Source: Druceiella hillmani (Eukaryota; Arthropoda; Insecta; Lepidoptera; Hepialidae). Taken from it: 64,000 nt of DNA. Position 1 is the first letter of the stretch. The number at the start of each line of letters is the position of its first letter. The translations under genes were made by a program, and so were the position numbers. A model generated the notes under the pieces. It made no database searches. It was not told the origin of the DNA and saw nothing but the letters and a program-made list of their open reading frames with translations. Where the stretch lies: contig JAYKKI010000003.1 of the NCBI GenBank assembly GCA_039881145.1, forward strand, positions 9,820,501 through 9,884,500. The letters run 5' to 3'. Below, piece by piece: positions 36,111-48,886 of the stretch.

Positions 36111-37921
36111 CAATTTATTCGAACTTATTAGGAATTGCAAAATTCAATTGAACAATTACGTTGCTGTGGAAACAAAGTTTGTTTATTTTAATACTTACAT
36201 ACACACGACAATAATTACACAGTTTAACTTAAATTGTGCCATACTACCTAAAAACAAAGAAACGTCATTTAAAGTCTATTAATTGAATTGCCAATTTCTC
36301 TTTATAAAATTCTTTTAATATAACCAAACTATCTGAATTACAATTCTGAGTTCTGTCAACTCAAAATAATCTACATTACTCACGGCACCACCTATAAAGT
36401 ACATAAGTACATGGTCACTCTTTCCCAACAGAATAGCGCTGTATCAATTAAAGAAATATATCTGATAAATGTTGTTAGCAGAGTACATTTTAGAATTCTG
36501 ATTAATAGCAGAATAAAGTGATAATTCTAAAGAAGAAAAGAAAGTTATAATTTATTTCGTTACTTCAGAATTTAATATATAAAACTTTATTTCTTTTAAT
36601 AAAAATTTTCCGTGGGAAAACTTTGTTCTTTTTTTAATAACATTCAATACAATTATAACTTTTTTAAGGTTAAAATCTACCTTGTATAGATATTCGGTGT
36701 AGTCGAAGATTATTATGATTATTAATGCGGCTGCACTTTACTAAGTTTCCAAAACTTTTAGTTTCTATTATCTACCATAGATATTTACCTTTTATAGACA
36801 TAGCGTCGATTATTCTTTCGTTATATAGACAATTTTACCTTTTTATATATATTCGGAGCTTTATAAATTTAAATTTTGTATATCAGTATGTGAAAAATTA
36901 TATTTAAACTCTATTTAATAGAAAATAAACATAAATTATTTATTCGTTAATAATTTAAATTTTTTTGACACAGTTTTTATAGCCCAAAACTTTTTTCAAC
37001 GAGTTATAACTTACAAGATAAAGACCTATTTCAATGTAAATTATGGTATTAGAATATCGATTTTTACAAACAATTATACAGGTACATTTATTTACGTTGA
37101 TGGTTAGATTTGTATTTGCTCTTGTTATAGTTTAAAAATATTACTTCCTAATGCTAACTGTGTACTTCGTCTATATTACAAAGATTATATTTAAAAAAAT
37201 TACAAGAAAATTTCACTGTTTTCGTAATACGTTTGAAATTCAAATAGATATTTTTATATCCCAAGAAATATTTTCGGTTTAATATGTAGTAAACATTAAT
37301 TTGATACCTTCATAATATTTAACCATATGGAGAATTGTATTTAAAATTTCAGTTTTTTCTAACTTTACGTAAGTTTTATAAACAACTCAAACAAACTGAT
37401 TGAAAATTGATGATCTGTTAACATGCCTGAATTTTACAATGAGTGACGAAGGAACAAAAACGTAATATTTTTACTTTCCACGATATTAGGAGTGAAGAAG
37501 TGTTGTGGTTACCCGCAAACACGGCTTTAGCTATTTGATGAAACTGTAATATGTGGAATCGTTTTTGTTTCCCTTTTTCTATTTCACACCTTTAAATAAT
37601 TTACCTATAATAAAAAAACAGTAAATCTTAATTTGGTCTAAATAATTGTCGTAAAATTTTGGATGTTGAAGCGAATGTATTCTTTCGCATAATACTCATT
37701 GATTTATGAACCTGAGGCCGTTTAAATTTACCAAATAATATAAAAATATAAATCACGAAGTAAGGTTAAGGTAAAATTAAATACAAATGTCAATTACTGT
37801 GAAAAATATACTTTTGATATAATTAAAAATTTACCAAAAAATATTTAAAATCGTATTATATATGGTGTGATTTTTGAATTTGTTTACCGTTTGTATTACT
37901 TACTTAACGTTTACAACATAT
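36111..37921. other. AT-rich DNA, no gene seen
   Basis: Nothing recognised. Confidence 0.5.
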
Positions 37922-37934
37922 GTGTATATATATT

Positions 37935-37986
<52 letters not shown>

Positions 37987-38038
37987 TATGTATATATACA
38001 CACACACAAATACATACACACACATATATATATATATA
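37922..38038. repeat. (TA)n-(CA)n-(TA)n compound microsatellite
   Basis: A long TA run, then ACACACAC and ACATACACACAC segments, then TA again. Confidence 0.95.
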
Positions 38039-38379
38039 GACTTATATTTCTTTGTCATAATGCGCTAACTGGACAAAATATATTAAATTAAAAATTTATA
38101 GAATTTAAAATCTATAATGATGCAACGTGTAATCGAAAAATAAATACTTTCGAAACGAAACTTCCTACTGTTTTAGGATAACTAGGTATTTCCTTTACAA
38201 TATTACAATAAATTAAAATTAAATGTCCTCCCATTATCAACTAACCCATCAACATTAGCTATAACGACTTTACCTTTACGCCCGCTATGTAAGAACAACC
38301 ATTCATAACAACGAACACAACATTCCCCCGTTAAATATAATATAATATACAGAAGGCAATATCAATTAAGTCGTTAACT

Positions 38380-38570
38380 CTCACCCCGAAACGGATAAAT
38401 GCTAAAAGCATTATCGCATGTCACCATTTCAATTTACTTTTGTAAAACGCGATCGTTCGGTGAAGCGGAAATTAAAAGTTCCTACAGTTACATAAAACGA
38501 CTTGACCTCAATGACGTCAGCTAAACGGAACGGTTTTAATTAAATTAGAGATGGCTAGGGATGTAAAAGT
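38380..38570. other. Mixed-composition patch with a palindromic CRE site
   Basis: Contains TGACGTCA at 38512-38519, a perfect cAMP-response-element palindrome, followed within about 20 bp by a TTAATTAAATTA homeodomain-type AT motif, plus GCGATCG nearby. These are generic motif matches in an otherwise AT-rich region; enhancer function is speculation. Confidence 0.15.
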
Positions 38571-38898
38571 GAAAGTGTAAAAGTGTCACTTAAATACTCG
38601 CAAAAATCGATATTATTTGACGGCATGTGGTAGTTAATGAAGAGTGGATTAAACTAAGATACACCAGGAATGTGAACACCTTTAAAACACGAGTCCGACT
38701 AATTTTTTCGTCAAAAATAACTAGACGCTATACAATGATATGGATCAACGTTCAAGGTTTTTAGCCGAGGGTTTATATAGTTTTTCACTTCTTTTGAGTT
38801 TATTATAAGAATAATTAAACATCTTATCAATACCGATTCACGCTTATATTTTTTCCTATTTTTTCTAAAATTAAATACTATATTTAATAATGATAATA

Positions 38899-39028
<130 letters not shown>

Positions 39029-39359
39029 ACATGCTATTATTAATCAAATACTGTTAAATTTATAAGTTGAAGTGAAGTAAACTTTTGGAGTAATGAGAAT
39101 TGTTGATCCCATTTTATTAATAACATCCTCAAAATCGTCCTCATAATCATTTGAGAAACGTTTCACTATTCATATTTTATAAATATTACAGAATTTCACT
39201 TTCGTATATTGAAGTAGTAAATTATTGAGTAATTTTACAAATCGTATAATAAACAAATTATGTATCTTTTTCTTTTAATAAAGCTAGAATCCCAATTTTT
39301 GGAAAATAAAGATCCGCTCCAGATTCAATTAATCAATAATTCATCTACAAATATTCGTA

Positions 39360-39620
39360 CTTGCATCAGAAACTGCCGATATTGATAAGGATATATCGAA
39401 ACGTGATGCGCAATACTGCGACCATCGAAGAGGGGTCACCCCTAGAGAGAAAACAATAGGCGGCGGCAGCGGCTGCCCCGATGGATAGCTTTTCTTTCCT
39501 TACGGATCGAAGAACAGAGTGAGATGTTGTCACTTCTTAGTAATCATTTAATGTCTTGGAGTGTTCCGGCGTGTTGCTTTGGATTAAGTGGGCGGAGGCC
39601 CTACATAGTAAGCCTGATAT
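39360..39620. other. GC-richer patch, function unknown
   Basis: Includes GGCGGCGGCAGCGGCTGCC near 39460-39478 and GGGGTCACCCC, itself a palindrome, near 39431-39441. No open frame of note. Confidence 0.2.
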
Positions 39621-40895
39621 AGCTTTTGTTACACAAATAGTAGACTCACTTTGTCAAAAACGGTTTTAAAAGATGTGAATAGACACACAAGACGAATGAT
39701 GGATGTTTCCGTACGTTTGAATTATCTGCGGTCATTCTCAGAAATATGTCAAAATATTCAAATTTTAGGATATTTCATTTTAACTTTTCTTTTTGAACTC
39801 AATGCGAGTTTAAATAAGGAATGGTTTTTCTTTTTTCGAGATTTTTTTTCTGGAGGCAACTTTTACACTTTTTAGATGAACTTATCGTAGTCCAATTAGT
39901 TCAGGAGATGTTAATTTAATGGACTTTTCATAAAATATACTTCGCTTGAGAATCAATGAATTTAATATTCAACTTTACATACAAAATTATATTAAGCATT
40001 AAATTAAGGTAATTTTGGCAGTTTGTCACATTCGTTTCCTATTGTGGGCGGCGTGATTGTCATTCAATTCGAAGAAGAAATGATTTGGAACCTATTCTGT
40101 CTATAAGGTTTTATGATAAACAAGACCGAATATTTACACTACAGGTATTAAAAAGGCATCGAGATTTTTTGTGTAAATCTTGGCTTAAACTACTAGGCAA
40201 ATTTTATTGATTTGTTGCAGTTTCATATTTTACGGACTTGGTCAACATTGCAGTGAAATAGAAATCATAACATTTTTTATGTTGGTGTTTGAGCACTTAA
40301 TTAATATATTACTATTTTCTTATTTAAAAATAACACTTGTTTCTTTTTATTATTTATTTATTTCACCTTAAAGCACCCTTATAGTAAACGTTGGCGAACT
40401 TATTGCCACAAGAGCAATTCCTTCCAGTCAGCCACTAATAAAACAAAATAATTATGATAGTAACTACAAATAACATTTTATATGCAATCATTCATAACAA
40501 TTTTTTTCAATGTCTAATATTTGCTGTATCATCACTATGAATAAAACTGTTTCGAAAAGATACAATTACTCCATTGAACTGCATCTGATATTTCACACAT
40601 TCGCACATGTAAGCGAAAAATTACTATGTATTAAAAAAACGGTTAAACCTGAATTAGGATTGTTGCGTCGAGGGTTCTCTATCTAATTTGTATAATGGAA
40701 AAGTGTTTTCGGTTTATATAAAAAATGTAACATAAAAAGATACACATCCTTCTTTATAATATTCCAAATGAAAATATTGTTATTTCCGTCTATATTCTGA
40801 AATGTTTTAAACATTTTTAGTGGTATAAGTTTACAAATAAAACCGACAGATATAAATTTGCATGTAATAAATCAAGGTTTTTACGCAATTAACTC
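39621..40895. other. AT-rich DNA, no gene seen
   Basis: Nothing recognised. A 74-codon plus frame at 39651-39875 lacks family resemblance. Confidence 0.5.
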
Positions 40896-40906
40896 GTAAA
40901 GCTTTA
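40896..40906. repeat. Target-site duplication, left copy
   Basis: GTAAAGCTTTA, repeated at 41177-41187 on the other side of the hammerhead element. Confidence 0.8.
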
Positions 40907-41002
40907 TTGAATATATTTGGCGTTAATTTTGTAGAAATTCATTATTCACAATAAATGAAACTACGTGATGTAGTATTATTTCTACTTTCTTTAATTTCTT
41001 TA

Positions 41003-41044
41003 TCATGACCTAGGTTTCGTTATATTACAACATCTTCAGGTTGG
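41003..41044 (-). ncRNA. Hammerhead ribozyme, core intact but stem I eroded
   Basis: Minus strand: CTGAAGA, stem II GTTGT/ATAAC (one G-U), GAAA, stem III ACC/GGT, GTC. The downstream side of stem I is ATGA instead of GTGG and no longer pairs with the upstream CAAC. The catalytic core bases are all present. Confidence 0.65.
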
Positions 41045-41077
41045 ATATTAGCATCATCATTAATCTTTGCTAATAGC

Positions 41078-41118
41078 CCACCTGAAAATGTCGTAATACG
41101 ACGAAACCTAGGTCGTGG
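41078..41118 (+). ncRNA. Hammerhead ribozyme, one core change
   Basis: Plus strand: stem I CCAC/GTGG, box CTGAAAA (G8 changed to A at 41087), stem II GTCGT/ACGAC, GAAA, stem III ACC/GGT, GTC. Relative to other copies stem II carries a paired change (U-A to C-G). G8 is catalytic, so activity is probably lost. Confidence 0.7.
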
Positions 41119-41176
41119 TAAAGAAATTAAAGAAAGTAGAAATAATACTACATCAATTATTTTCATTTAATTGGTA

Positions 41177-41187
41177 GTAAAGCTTTA
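41177..41187. repeat. Target-site duplication, right copy
   Basis: GTAAAGCTTTA, identical to 40896-40906. Confidence 0.8.
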
Positions 41188-44100
41188 ATTTAATATTCAT
41201 ACACTGTTCACAGAAACGAAAATATTTTTGCTAGAGAAAAAAAAGTTTCAGTAAAAAAAAACAGTGCCACTTTAATGCGCATATTTCTGAGTTGCGATTA
41301 GATGAACCGCAATATATATCGCATACATTTTCCCAAAGTAAATTTACCATAACTTTACTTAAAGTTTATATTCACGAAAGTTTCTCAATAAAAGGCTTAA
41401 TCGGAAAGGCACAATAAAGCTAACATAATGGCAATTTCAATACAAACACTGACTTGAAAGCTTTGTCAGTGTCGTAAGCAGCCTTATGCCTATTATATCG
41501 GTCGCACTTTCTAGAAATTCAAACAGAATCGAGAAGGCCAATGAACTGACAGGGAATTACATTTCATTTACACACTAGTGTCATGGTCTCGTTTCTTTGT
41601 TCAAATCATATCGATTTCATTACTAGGAAAGATAGGTCGATAAATGTTTTCACTGAGGTAACGAAGCAAAATTAGGAGTTATAGTAATTTTTCTAAAGTA
41701 AAAAAAATATGTACACTTAAGATCTTGAACGTGACATCGGTTGCATAATATAATAATAGTGGCAAACTTAAAAGTTATAAGAAATTATTAAAATGTTGAC
41801 TTTCAATTATTGATCTATTCTTATCATAAATCAAATTTACTAATAGTTGTATAGTTGATATAGTTATAGTACAATTAAATCAAAATAAATCCTTAAACAT
41901 TACTTTTAAACTCAAATATGTTACCATTATATTTAATGTACTTATCAGAGACAAAGTTCATAATGTTGACAAATATTATTTCCATAAAAAATATTCAATT
42001 TAGAACATAAATGTCTCCTTACTAAGCAGTTGTGATTATGGTATCAGATTGATATCTCCTTTCTCCTCTCTAATCAGTTGTGATTATTGGATTAAATTCA
42101 AAATGTAATTATAGGAAGTACGCTATTTCAATTTATAGCATTTTTATTGATGTTAAAATACACATCGTATATTTTTTAATTTCATACTTGTAGCAAAAAA
42201 AACTCAGTATTTGCTGGAATTTAGAATTTTATAAATTTTAAGAAAAATTGTTTACATTATTTTATCTTGCCCTCAAAAATTAAACCCTATAAATTATTTC
42301 TGATAACGAACTAAATTTTAGATATTTTTAGCTAATAAATTACTTTAAATTCCAAACATTAGCTAAGTAACCTATAACGTTATAAGCTTGTTAAGGAAAA
42401 GTGAATTCATTTCTTACAAGAGAAAATTACTTCTTATAATTTTCGTTTTAAAACTTAATTTTCTCAGACGTTAACAAAAGATTTAAAGTTGCAGATACTA
42501 TTCCGTTCTCTTCGGACCGGTAGTAGTTCCGGGAAACTAAGTGAACCCTACCGCCGGAAACCTGACTTGAATAAATTAACATCACCGAGAAGAACTCAAT
42601 TATATTGAGTCCCCAGGAGTAAGGCGAACATAAGGATTGAACTATATCGTTCCTGAAAATTGATGAAGATTCAAAAGCTGATGAAGAATACGAATTTTGT
42701 AAAAGTGAACTGCATGCGATCAATGGTACCTATTACTTGCTCGATTTTAATTTATTATGTAGTTTTATTACTATTAAAGTGACACTTGGGAATAATTTAT
42801 TATGTATTTTTTATATTTAACTTGAAAAAATATTAAATCATTTTAACATGGTTAGTTTTAAATCACTAGAAAAGCATTTGAACATGGTAAGTTTTAAATC
42901 ACCCTAAAAATGTTAACTGAGGTATTTTACTATTTTCGTGGAAATATATAGTGCTTGGAATAAAGAAAATTTTTCACTTATTGACGTTTTGTCTTCTGCG
43001 GAAATTCATATTACAATAGCAATTATTTAAAACTTTATTTAATTTAAAATAAAAAGTGAGAGATAGCATTACTCTACGGATGTTATAGATTCTAGCTGAG
43101 TCCATTTCATTTTAGTTTAATAGATCTGTGGATACTTTGATATTTTCGAAACCAAAAACTGATTGCCGTCAATAAGGAAAAGTAAATTATTCACAAGGAA
43201 ATCATTTTTCCTCAAACGAAATATCACATTACCAAAAGAAAGGCCGTCAATGGTCGAGGGACCTTATGTAAATCGAGGCGATCTCAAGTAGACAATTTAT
43301 TTTCAGGTGACAAAGAAAAATGAAAAAAACGACAGAGTTTAACTACTACCTTTGCGACCAACTCTCAGAAGAATCTTGTATTATTGAGCTGGTGTGATAG
43401 CAAATGTATCAGGACATGAGTACTTACTTACCTCATAGTAATTCCTTGTAACTGGACTTAAAAATAATGTTATTACGTGCAGCGGACAAATATAATATTG
43501 TAAATTTTAACAAACAATTAACGATAAGCGAAAAATTAGTAAAATCAAAATAATTATTTGTGAGATACAGACGATGTTTTCACTCATTATATAAATGTAC
43601 ATACACGCTTACTTTATCAACATTATTTCTAACGGGGTTATTTAAGTTATTGCTAAATAAATTGATTAAATTCCGGAGTAAAACTTATAGCATGTTCAAA
43701 CCATATGCTGTATGTGCAAAAGGTTACAAGGTATCATCGGGCGTTGAGACAAATAAATAAACTTATTTTTCATTTATAACATTAGTTACTTTTAGGATGA
43801 ATAAATTAACTAACTGCCCATTCCTGTCTTGTTGGATCAAAAAGATTGAATTTTATTTGATTGGTTTTTTATATAATAATTGGTCATGGTAAGCGATTTT
43901 TGAAAAGCGTCAAAAAAAGCGTCCATTTTGATAAATGTTTCTTTGAGACACGATACATTTAATTTAATATTTTAGTGCGTATATTAACCGAATTCCGGTT
44001 AACTATATTTTTATACGGCGTAGGTAGGTACGCTATCTAAACTAAATAAGTAGAAAATCTTATGAAACACAATTAGCAGCCATTCAATAAAATAGTAAAC

Positions 44101-44642
44101 AGTTTCTATTAGAAGACTGAGCTGCATAATTTATAAAAATGAGCCAGGAAACATTTTTTTTGTGAAAACTACAAGGTTTCTATTAAGATCGACTAGATGG
44201 TATTCTATTATTTCGCAGATATTATTTACATAAAAAATATTAGCCCCCGTGAAGTGTTACTTATTATTATTATTTTTAACGATATGAACAATAGAACTTA
44301 TACAAAATTCTAGGAAATTCACTTTACTAAAGGGCGCTTGTCAACGGCTTTTTTTAGATATGCTACCTATGAGATTCAGTAAGCATATGTTTAGAAAATG
44401 TATGCTTTTTTATATTTTTTACTTTTCATTTCTAATGAGAAGGATTTCACTGAAAATCTAATTTTTCGGCAATTCATTAGAAGAAATTTTTTCTGAACAA
44501 TATGAAAAAACGTGCATGCATTTTTGCTATCAACTCTTTGTACATTAACAACATGTCCTAATTGCCTGATTAACATAATTGAAAAATGAAACTTCTATGA
44601 ATATGATTAAAAACTTTCTGATTACAAATTTGAAATTTATTT
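41188..44642. other. AT-rich DNA, no gene seen
   Basis: No conserved gene. A 91-codon minus frame at 42448-42723 sits in a slightly GC-richer patch but shows no recognisable domain. AACATGGTTAGTTTTAAATC is nearly duplicated near 42846 and 42883. Confidence 0.45.
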
Positions 44643-47600
44643 AAACTTTTACCTAAAACCTCAAAGCCAAGTTTTCATTTATCTCTTACACTATACTAGT
44701 TCTTTACTAATATTTCGTAGTTTAGTTTTATAGTTCATGAGGGTCCATGTAATCATTTCAAAACGAGTGAATTTTTTTAGAAAAGTTACACAACCAACAT
44801 CAAAAAGTTACACAGCCTACATCTAAATATCTCAGCGTTGCTGTTTTTGGTGACACACGAACTTTATTCGTCCCATCGTATTTTTCTCCCTAACGAAGAC
44901 AGGGATACCGCGGCACCCCAAGCCCAACCGATTCGATCATTTCGCCTTCACATTTATCACCGAGCCGGATATGTTTTTTGACAAATTCATTTAGATTTTA
45001 AATTGGTAACAGGTTGATTTAAGCATTTTTGTTTGGCTGCCTGTAATGTCGTTTTAAATTTTTAATCAGAAATATATCTGTAGACTATCAGCATACAAAT
45101 GGCGGATGGAATTTCTGGACTAAATTTTTGAAGCATACGTGATTGGCAAAACCATGTTTGAATCAAGATTAACTGTTGAAGATTATTCGAGTCAAGATTT
45201 ATTTAAAAAAAAATCATTAAAATTACCATTTAAACTTGTTTATTATTTTGCTACTGCAAGTTATAAACTTGTATACAAATATCTATTTCCCAGTATTGAA
45301 AAAGACTGCTATGAGTTGCTTAATTTTTTTTTGATGCGTGGTTGAAAAAAGATATTTCTCGAATTTTACTCGAATATTTAACTACCTATCACAGATTTAA
45401 ATAAAATATTTTGCTATAAAACTATAAAAGTACAAAGTGGAAAATGAATTAATTTTTTCTTTCGTAATTCTGTGATGAAGTATCAACACTTATAAGATCC
45501 GGCAATAAAGAAACATGAAGTGCATAGCTATTTCTAAATAAGTTTGCTCTAATTTGTGAATTGGGGAAAAATGTAACAGTCAATGAGCAACTGATTCATT
45601 TGATACACAGCATTTAGAAGAAGATATCCATTCCGGCAATACAGGTCGTCCAAACTGGAATGTTGTCGGTTTGTTTTTCTTTTTATGTTGTCCCAAATTA
45701 TGTCTGTAATATTAAACTTCTGGAAAGAAAGTACATGTAATTACGTGTAATTCTTAATCTGATAGTTAGCCTGCGAGGTAATAATCTTAATGCAGCAATT
45801 TTCGCACCTTATAACCACTTGGAGAGAAATTATTAGATAAACACATAACATTCTACAAGAAAATAAGTCTGAATTCGGCGAAGATAATCCGCTCTTTATA
45901 TTCAAAATTTTTGATTTGCCAATAATACGTATTATTTGAAGTGTTGCAAATAACTAATTCAGAAAATAAATATTCGGTTAAAATTCGAGTCAGAAACACT
46001 TTTGGCGTTAAAAACCCGCTTACCATTTACATCAATACCTTGTGGGATCTTATAAAGATCAGAAGAGTATAAAAGAAAAATAATGTAAACTGTAATTAAT
46101 ATTTTTGTAGATTTTCTTTCAGTAATTGTAGTTAGAAACAGTGGAGAAAATAAATTCTGAATACAAGATGAAAGATATGGCTAGTAAAATAGTACCGTGT
46201 ATGGTGAAAATAATATTTTATTGAATTTAGTTAGACATAATATTAGGGCTAGGTAAATAATTACAGTGTTTAAATACATGCATAAGTAGATCGACTAAGC
46301 CTCTGAGGGACAAAGACCAGTGATATTCAAAATAATATTGTGTACTGAGAATCTGTCAAATTCAAACATGATTTTTAAAACTGGTCAAGAATGCAAAGGT
46401 TATGATTTGTTTAGCATTTTAGAGTGACAAATTAGGCATTTGCCTTTGCTCCATTTTAGTCATACATTATAAAGTTTCGGATTTGGCTTATATTATCTAA
46501 ATATTTTTTATTGTGTGATTGCTTTATTCTACACCCAAAATTACGACTGTCTTAGACTAAATATTGAAAGAGTGAAAGACGTCTTTATTCGACTTTGTTT
46601 CTGCGAAGAGATGAGGGACGGCGAAATTTAACTTTACATTACATTTTATCTTTCTGCGTAATTCTTCTTAAATACGGTAATGTAAAAAGAAGGTAATTTA
46701 GCATAATAAGTAACCTCTCTACGGTGATTATGCGAATGTTGGCATTGTTCAATAATACAACGGACTGAGCTCATATTTCAAGTATTTGTAATTCAAGGTA
46801 ATTTTTTAGTTGTTTCGAATATTGTTAATTTTTTAAAATTTTCTTTGTAAAATTTCTAATATTTGTTTATAGCTTTACCTTTCTGTCATGCATATAACGT
46901 AGAAAAAATTACGTAAATTCATTTGTCACCATTAGAACATAGGTAAAAATTTTATTGAAACCTATAGTAATATATCTGTAATTATGAATACGTACAAAAA
47001 GTTAGTAATAAAATTAATCGAGTCATGCAATTATTCTACATAATACGTAAAAAATAGTTGACAAAATGAATAGTAATAATTCTTTGAAAAGAAATTAATT
47101 TAAATGGCAAAGCTTTCTTTTTTTCAATTAACTAAATTTTTTCTGGTACTTATTTTTTCTAATGTAATAATTCTCTATGCATGAAGCAATATGTGCAAAT
47201 AAATATTATTGTTACTTTCAATAATAATCTATAGTTGTTTTCCATCGAAATAAAATAATACAATAAATTCAAGAATTTATAGTATTATTTTATTTTGAAA
47301 ACAACAAAGCCATATTTTTAAGGATAATTTATAATTTGTTCATAAACTAAACTAACATTTTACATGGTATTAAATTATACTATTAATAATAGAAATTAAC
47401 ACTTTATAATATTCTATAAAATATCATAATGAGAAAATTCGTTAACGGCTTCTTAGAAACGAAGTTATATTTTACGACGACAAAGACAAACAATTCGATA
47501 TTTAAGAGCCGGTGGAAATTTATTAGCGACTGAAAAGTGGCATAGAATTTCGTTTCAGTAATATAATTTTACTTCCCATAGTTAGTAATTTTAAAAGCAC

Positions 47601-47661
47601 AAATTGTTGATATGTTTCAAACATTAATTTTTGTACTGCTAACGATCATTGAAGTACTTAC

Positions 47662-47739
47662 CTGAGTCCAGTAATGAAGGGTCTAGCCATCCTTACATGG
47701 TGAAACTGCCGCAGATAGGAATCTATGTCGTTACCTATA
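47662..47739 (-). other. Candidate exon 2 in arm A
   Basis: Mirror of 52807-52884; the GTAAGT donor lies at 47656-47661 on the minus strand. See the arm B entry. Confidence 0.3.
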
Positions 47740-48095
47740 CTGTTTTGTAGAGGAGGTTAAAGTACTTGATATAGAAGTTATTTGTGTATCTTGTGCTATA
47801 ACAACTTTTTCGAAGCGTTATATATAGGTCACTTTTAAAGTTATTTCTAACTTTAAAAGTTAGTTAAAGAAACTAAATTTATGTGTTCTGGTACACTTTA
47901 CAATTTATTTTTCAATAGTTTCCGATGGACCAAGTTTAAATAACAATATTAGAAAAACGTAAATAAAAATTTGATTAACCAATTTCCATAAGATCTAATT
48001 AAATCAGCACGAGAAAAAAATATATAATGTTTGCCTATATGTTATCCAAAAGTGTACTACATAAGTGTAAAACATATTGAAAGAAAAAAAAATTA

Positions 48096-48195
48096 AAGCA
48101 AGTTCACATATGCTTTACGGTTAGTATGTCGATATATTATATTCACAAATATAATATATCGACATAGTAGCCGTAGAGCATATGTAAACTTACTT
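48096..48195. repeat. 100-bp near-perfect hairpin in arm A
   Basis: Two arms of about 46 bp (AAAGCAAGTTCACATATGC onward) pair around a CACAA loop within AATATAATATATCGACATA-type sequence, with about five mismatches (for example CTTTACGG opposite CCGTAGAG). Its copy in arm B is at 52351-52450. The stem length could produce a small-RNA-type double strand if transcribed; no evidence of transcription. Confidence 0.85.
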
Positions 48196-48649
48196 TCTAG
48201 TGATTAGTTATTATTATATTCACAAATATAACCGTTTAACGTAATTGTTATATATACAAATATCACCGCCGAAAAATTCCCTAATACTCATAAGTACGAT
48301 AGACTTACCTATGGGCTTAATTGCGAATGATTTCAGATTTCTCCCCATGCGTTAGCGCTCCATGCGCTGGTCATGTCTGTACAAGTTTGTACGTTTACGT
48401 ACAGATTATGACTAGCACGTAGCTGTGGTGGTGCTCTTCCTATTGATTTAGTTTCACAAGTTCCTAATTGATAGACGTAGTGTTTATAGTAAAAAATATA
48501 TAATATCTAGTGAATAAAGAAGTGGTACAAAACAAAAATTCTATTGTCTAGAAAATGTAATAATTTCGGCTTTATATTTCGAAAGGATGGAAAACGAAAG
48601 AAAATATTGCGAACCGAAGATCAATTGAAGATATGTTTAAGTTGGAGAT

Positions 48650-48886
48650 ATGCTGTTTAATATATGTCGATTGATCTCGTACAGAACTTCATCGGCTATT
48701 GACAACTTGCGGGCAGGGCCATCTTATATTTATATAAGTACAGAACAGCGTGACATCTTCCAACTTGAATCAACAGACGGGGAAGAATATTATGATGATG
48801 ATGAGGATTACTTTCATATACGTTGCAATTTCGATGAAAACTTTATGGTAGGTACTGCCGTTTTAGAGGGTCTTTTAAACTCATAA
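48650..48886 (+). CDS. 78-codon ORF in palindrome arm A, unknown protein
   Basis: Encodes 78 residues with a basic/Cys start (MLFNICRLISYR), a central LRAGPSYIYIS, a strongly acidic stretch STDGEEYYDDDEDYFHI and a hydrophobic end (VGTAVLEGLLNS). No family recognised. The 5' flank encodes a related basic segment (KCNNFGFIFRKDGKRKK, 48556-48606) in another frame, so the present ATG may be an internal remnant of a longer, frameshifted protein. The copy in arm B translates identically, but the arms are near-identical DNA, so this does not prove selection. A homologous, more Cys-rich version exists in the spacer repeat (51096-51283), where the reading frame runs into a TA microsatellite at the PSYIYI position. 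Coding status is uncertain. Confidence 0.3.
   Translation: MLFNICRLISYRTSSAIDNLRAGPSYIYISTEQRDIFQLESTDGEEYYDDDEDYFHIRCNFDENFMVGTAVLEGLLNS

Larger units (their letters stand above)
40907..41176. mobile_element. Palindromic Penelope-like/hammerhead element, copy 3
   Basis: 270 bp bounded by an 11-bp direct duplication. Left half: minus orientation, starting TTGAATATATTTGGCG and carrying a ribozyme at 41003-41044. Right half: plus orientation with its own ribozyme at 41078-41118, ending early at TTTCATTTAATTG. The halves pair almost throughout, with a loop of about 20 nt. Two opposed ribozymes within one palindrome mean that either strand transcript would contain a hammerhead and the complement of one. 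No coding sequence. Variable 5-15 bp duplications and inverted partial copies are known for Penelope-like elements. Confidence 0.8.

Noticed and set aside
42448..42723. 91-codon minus-strand ORF
   Set aside because: No domain, weak composition signal and no splice or promoter context. Left as unassigned DNA.
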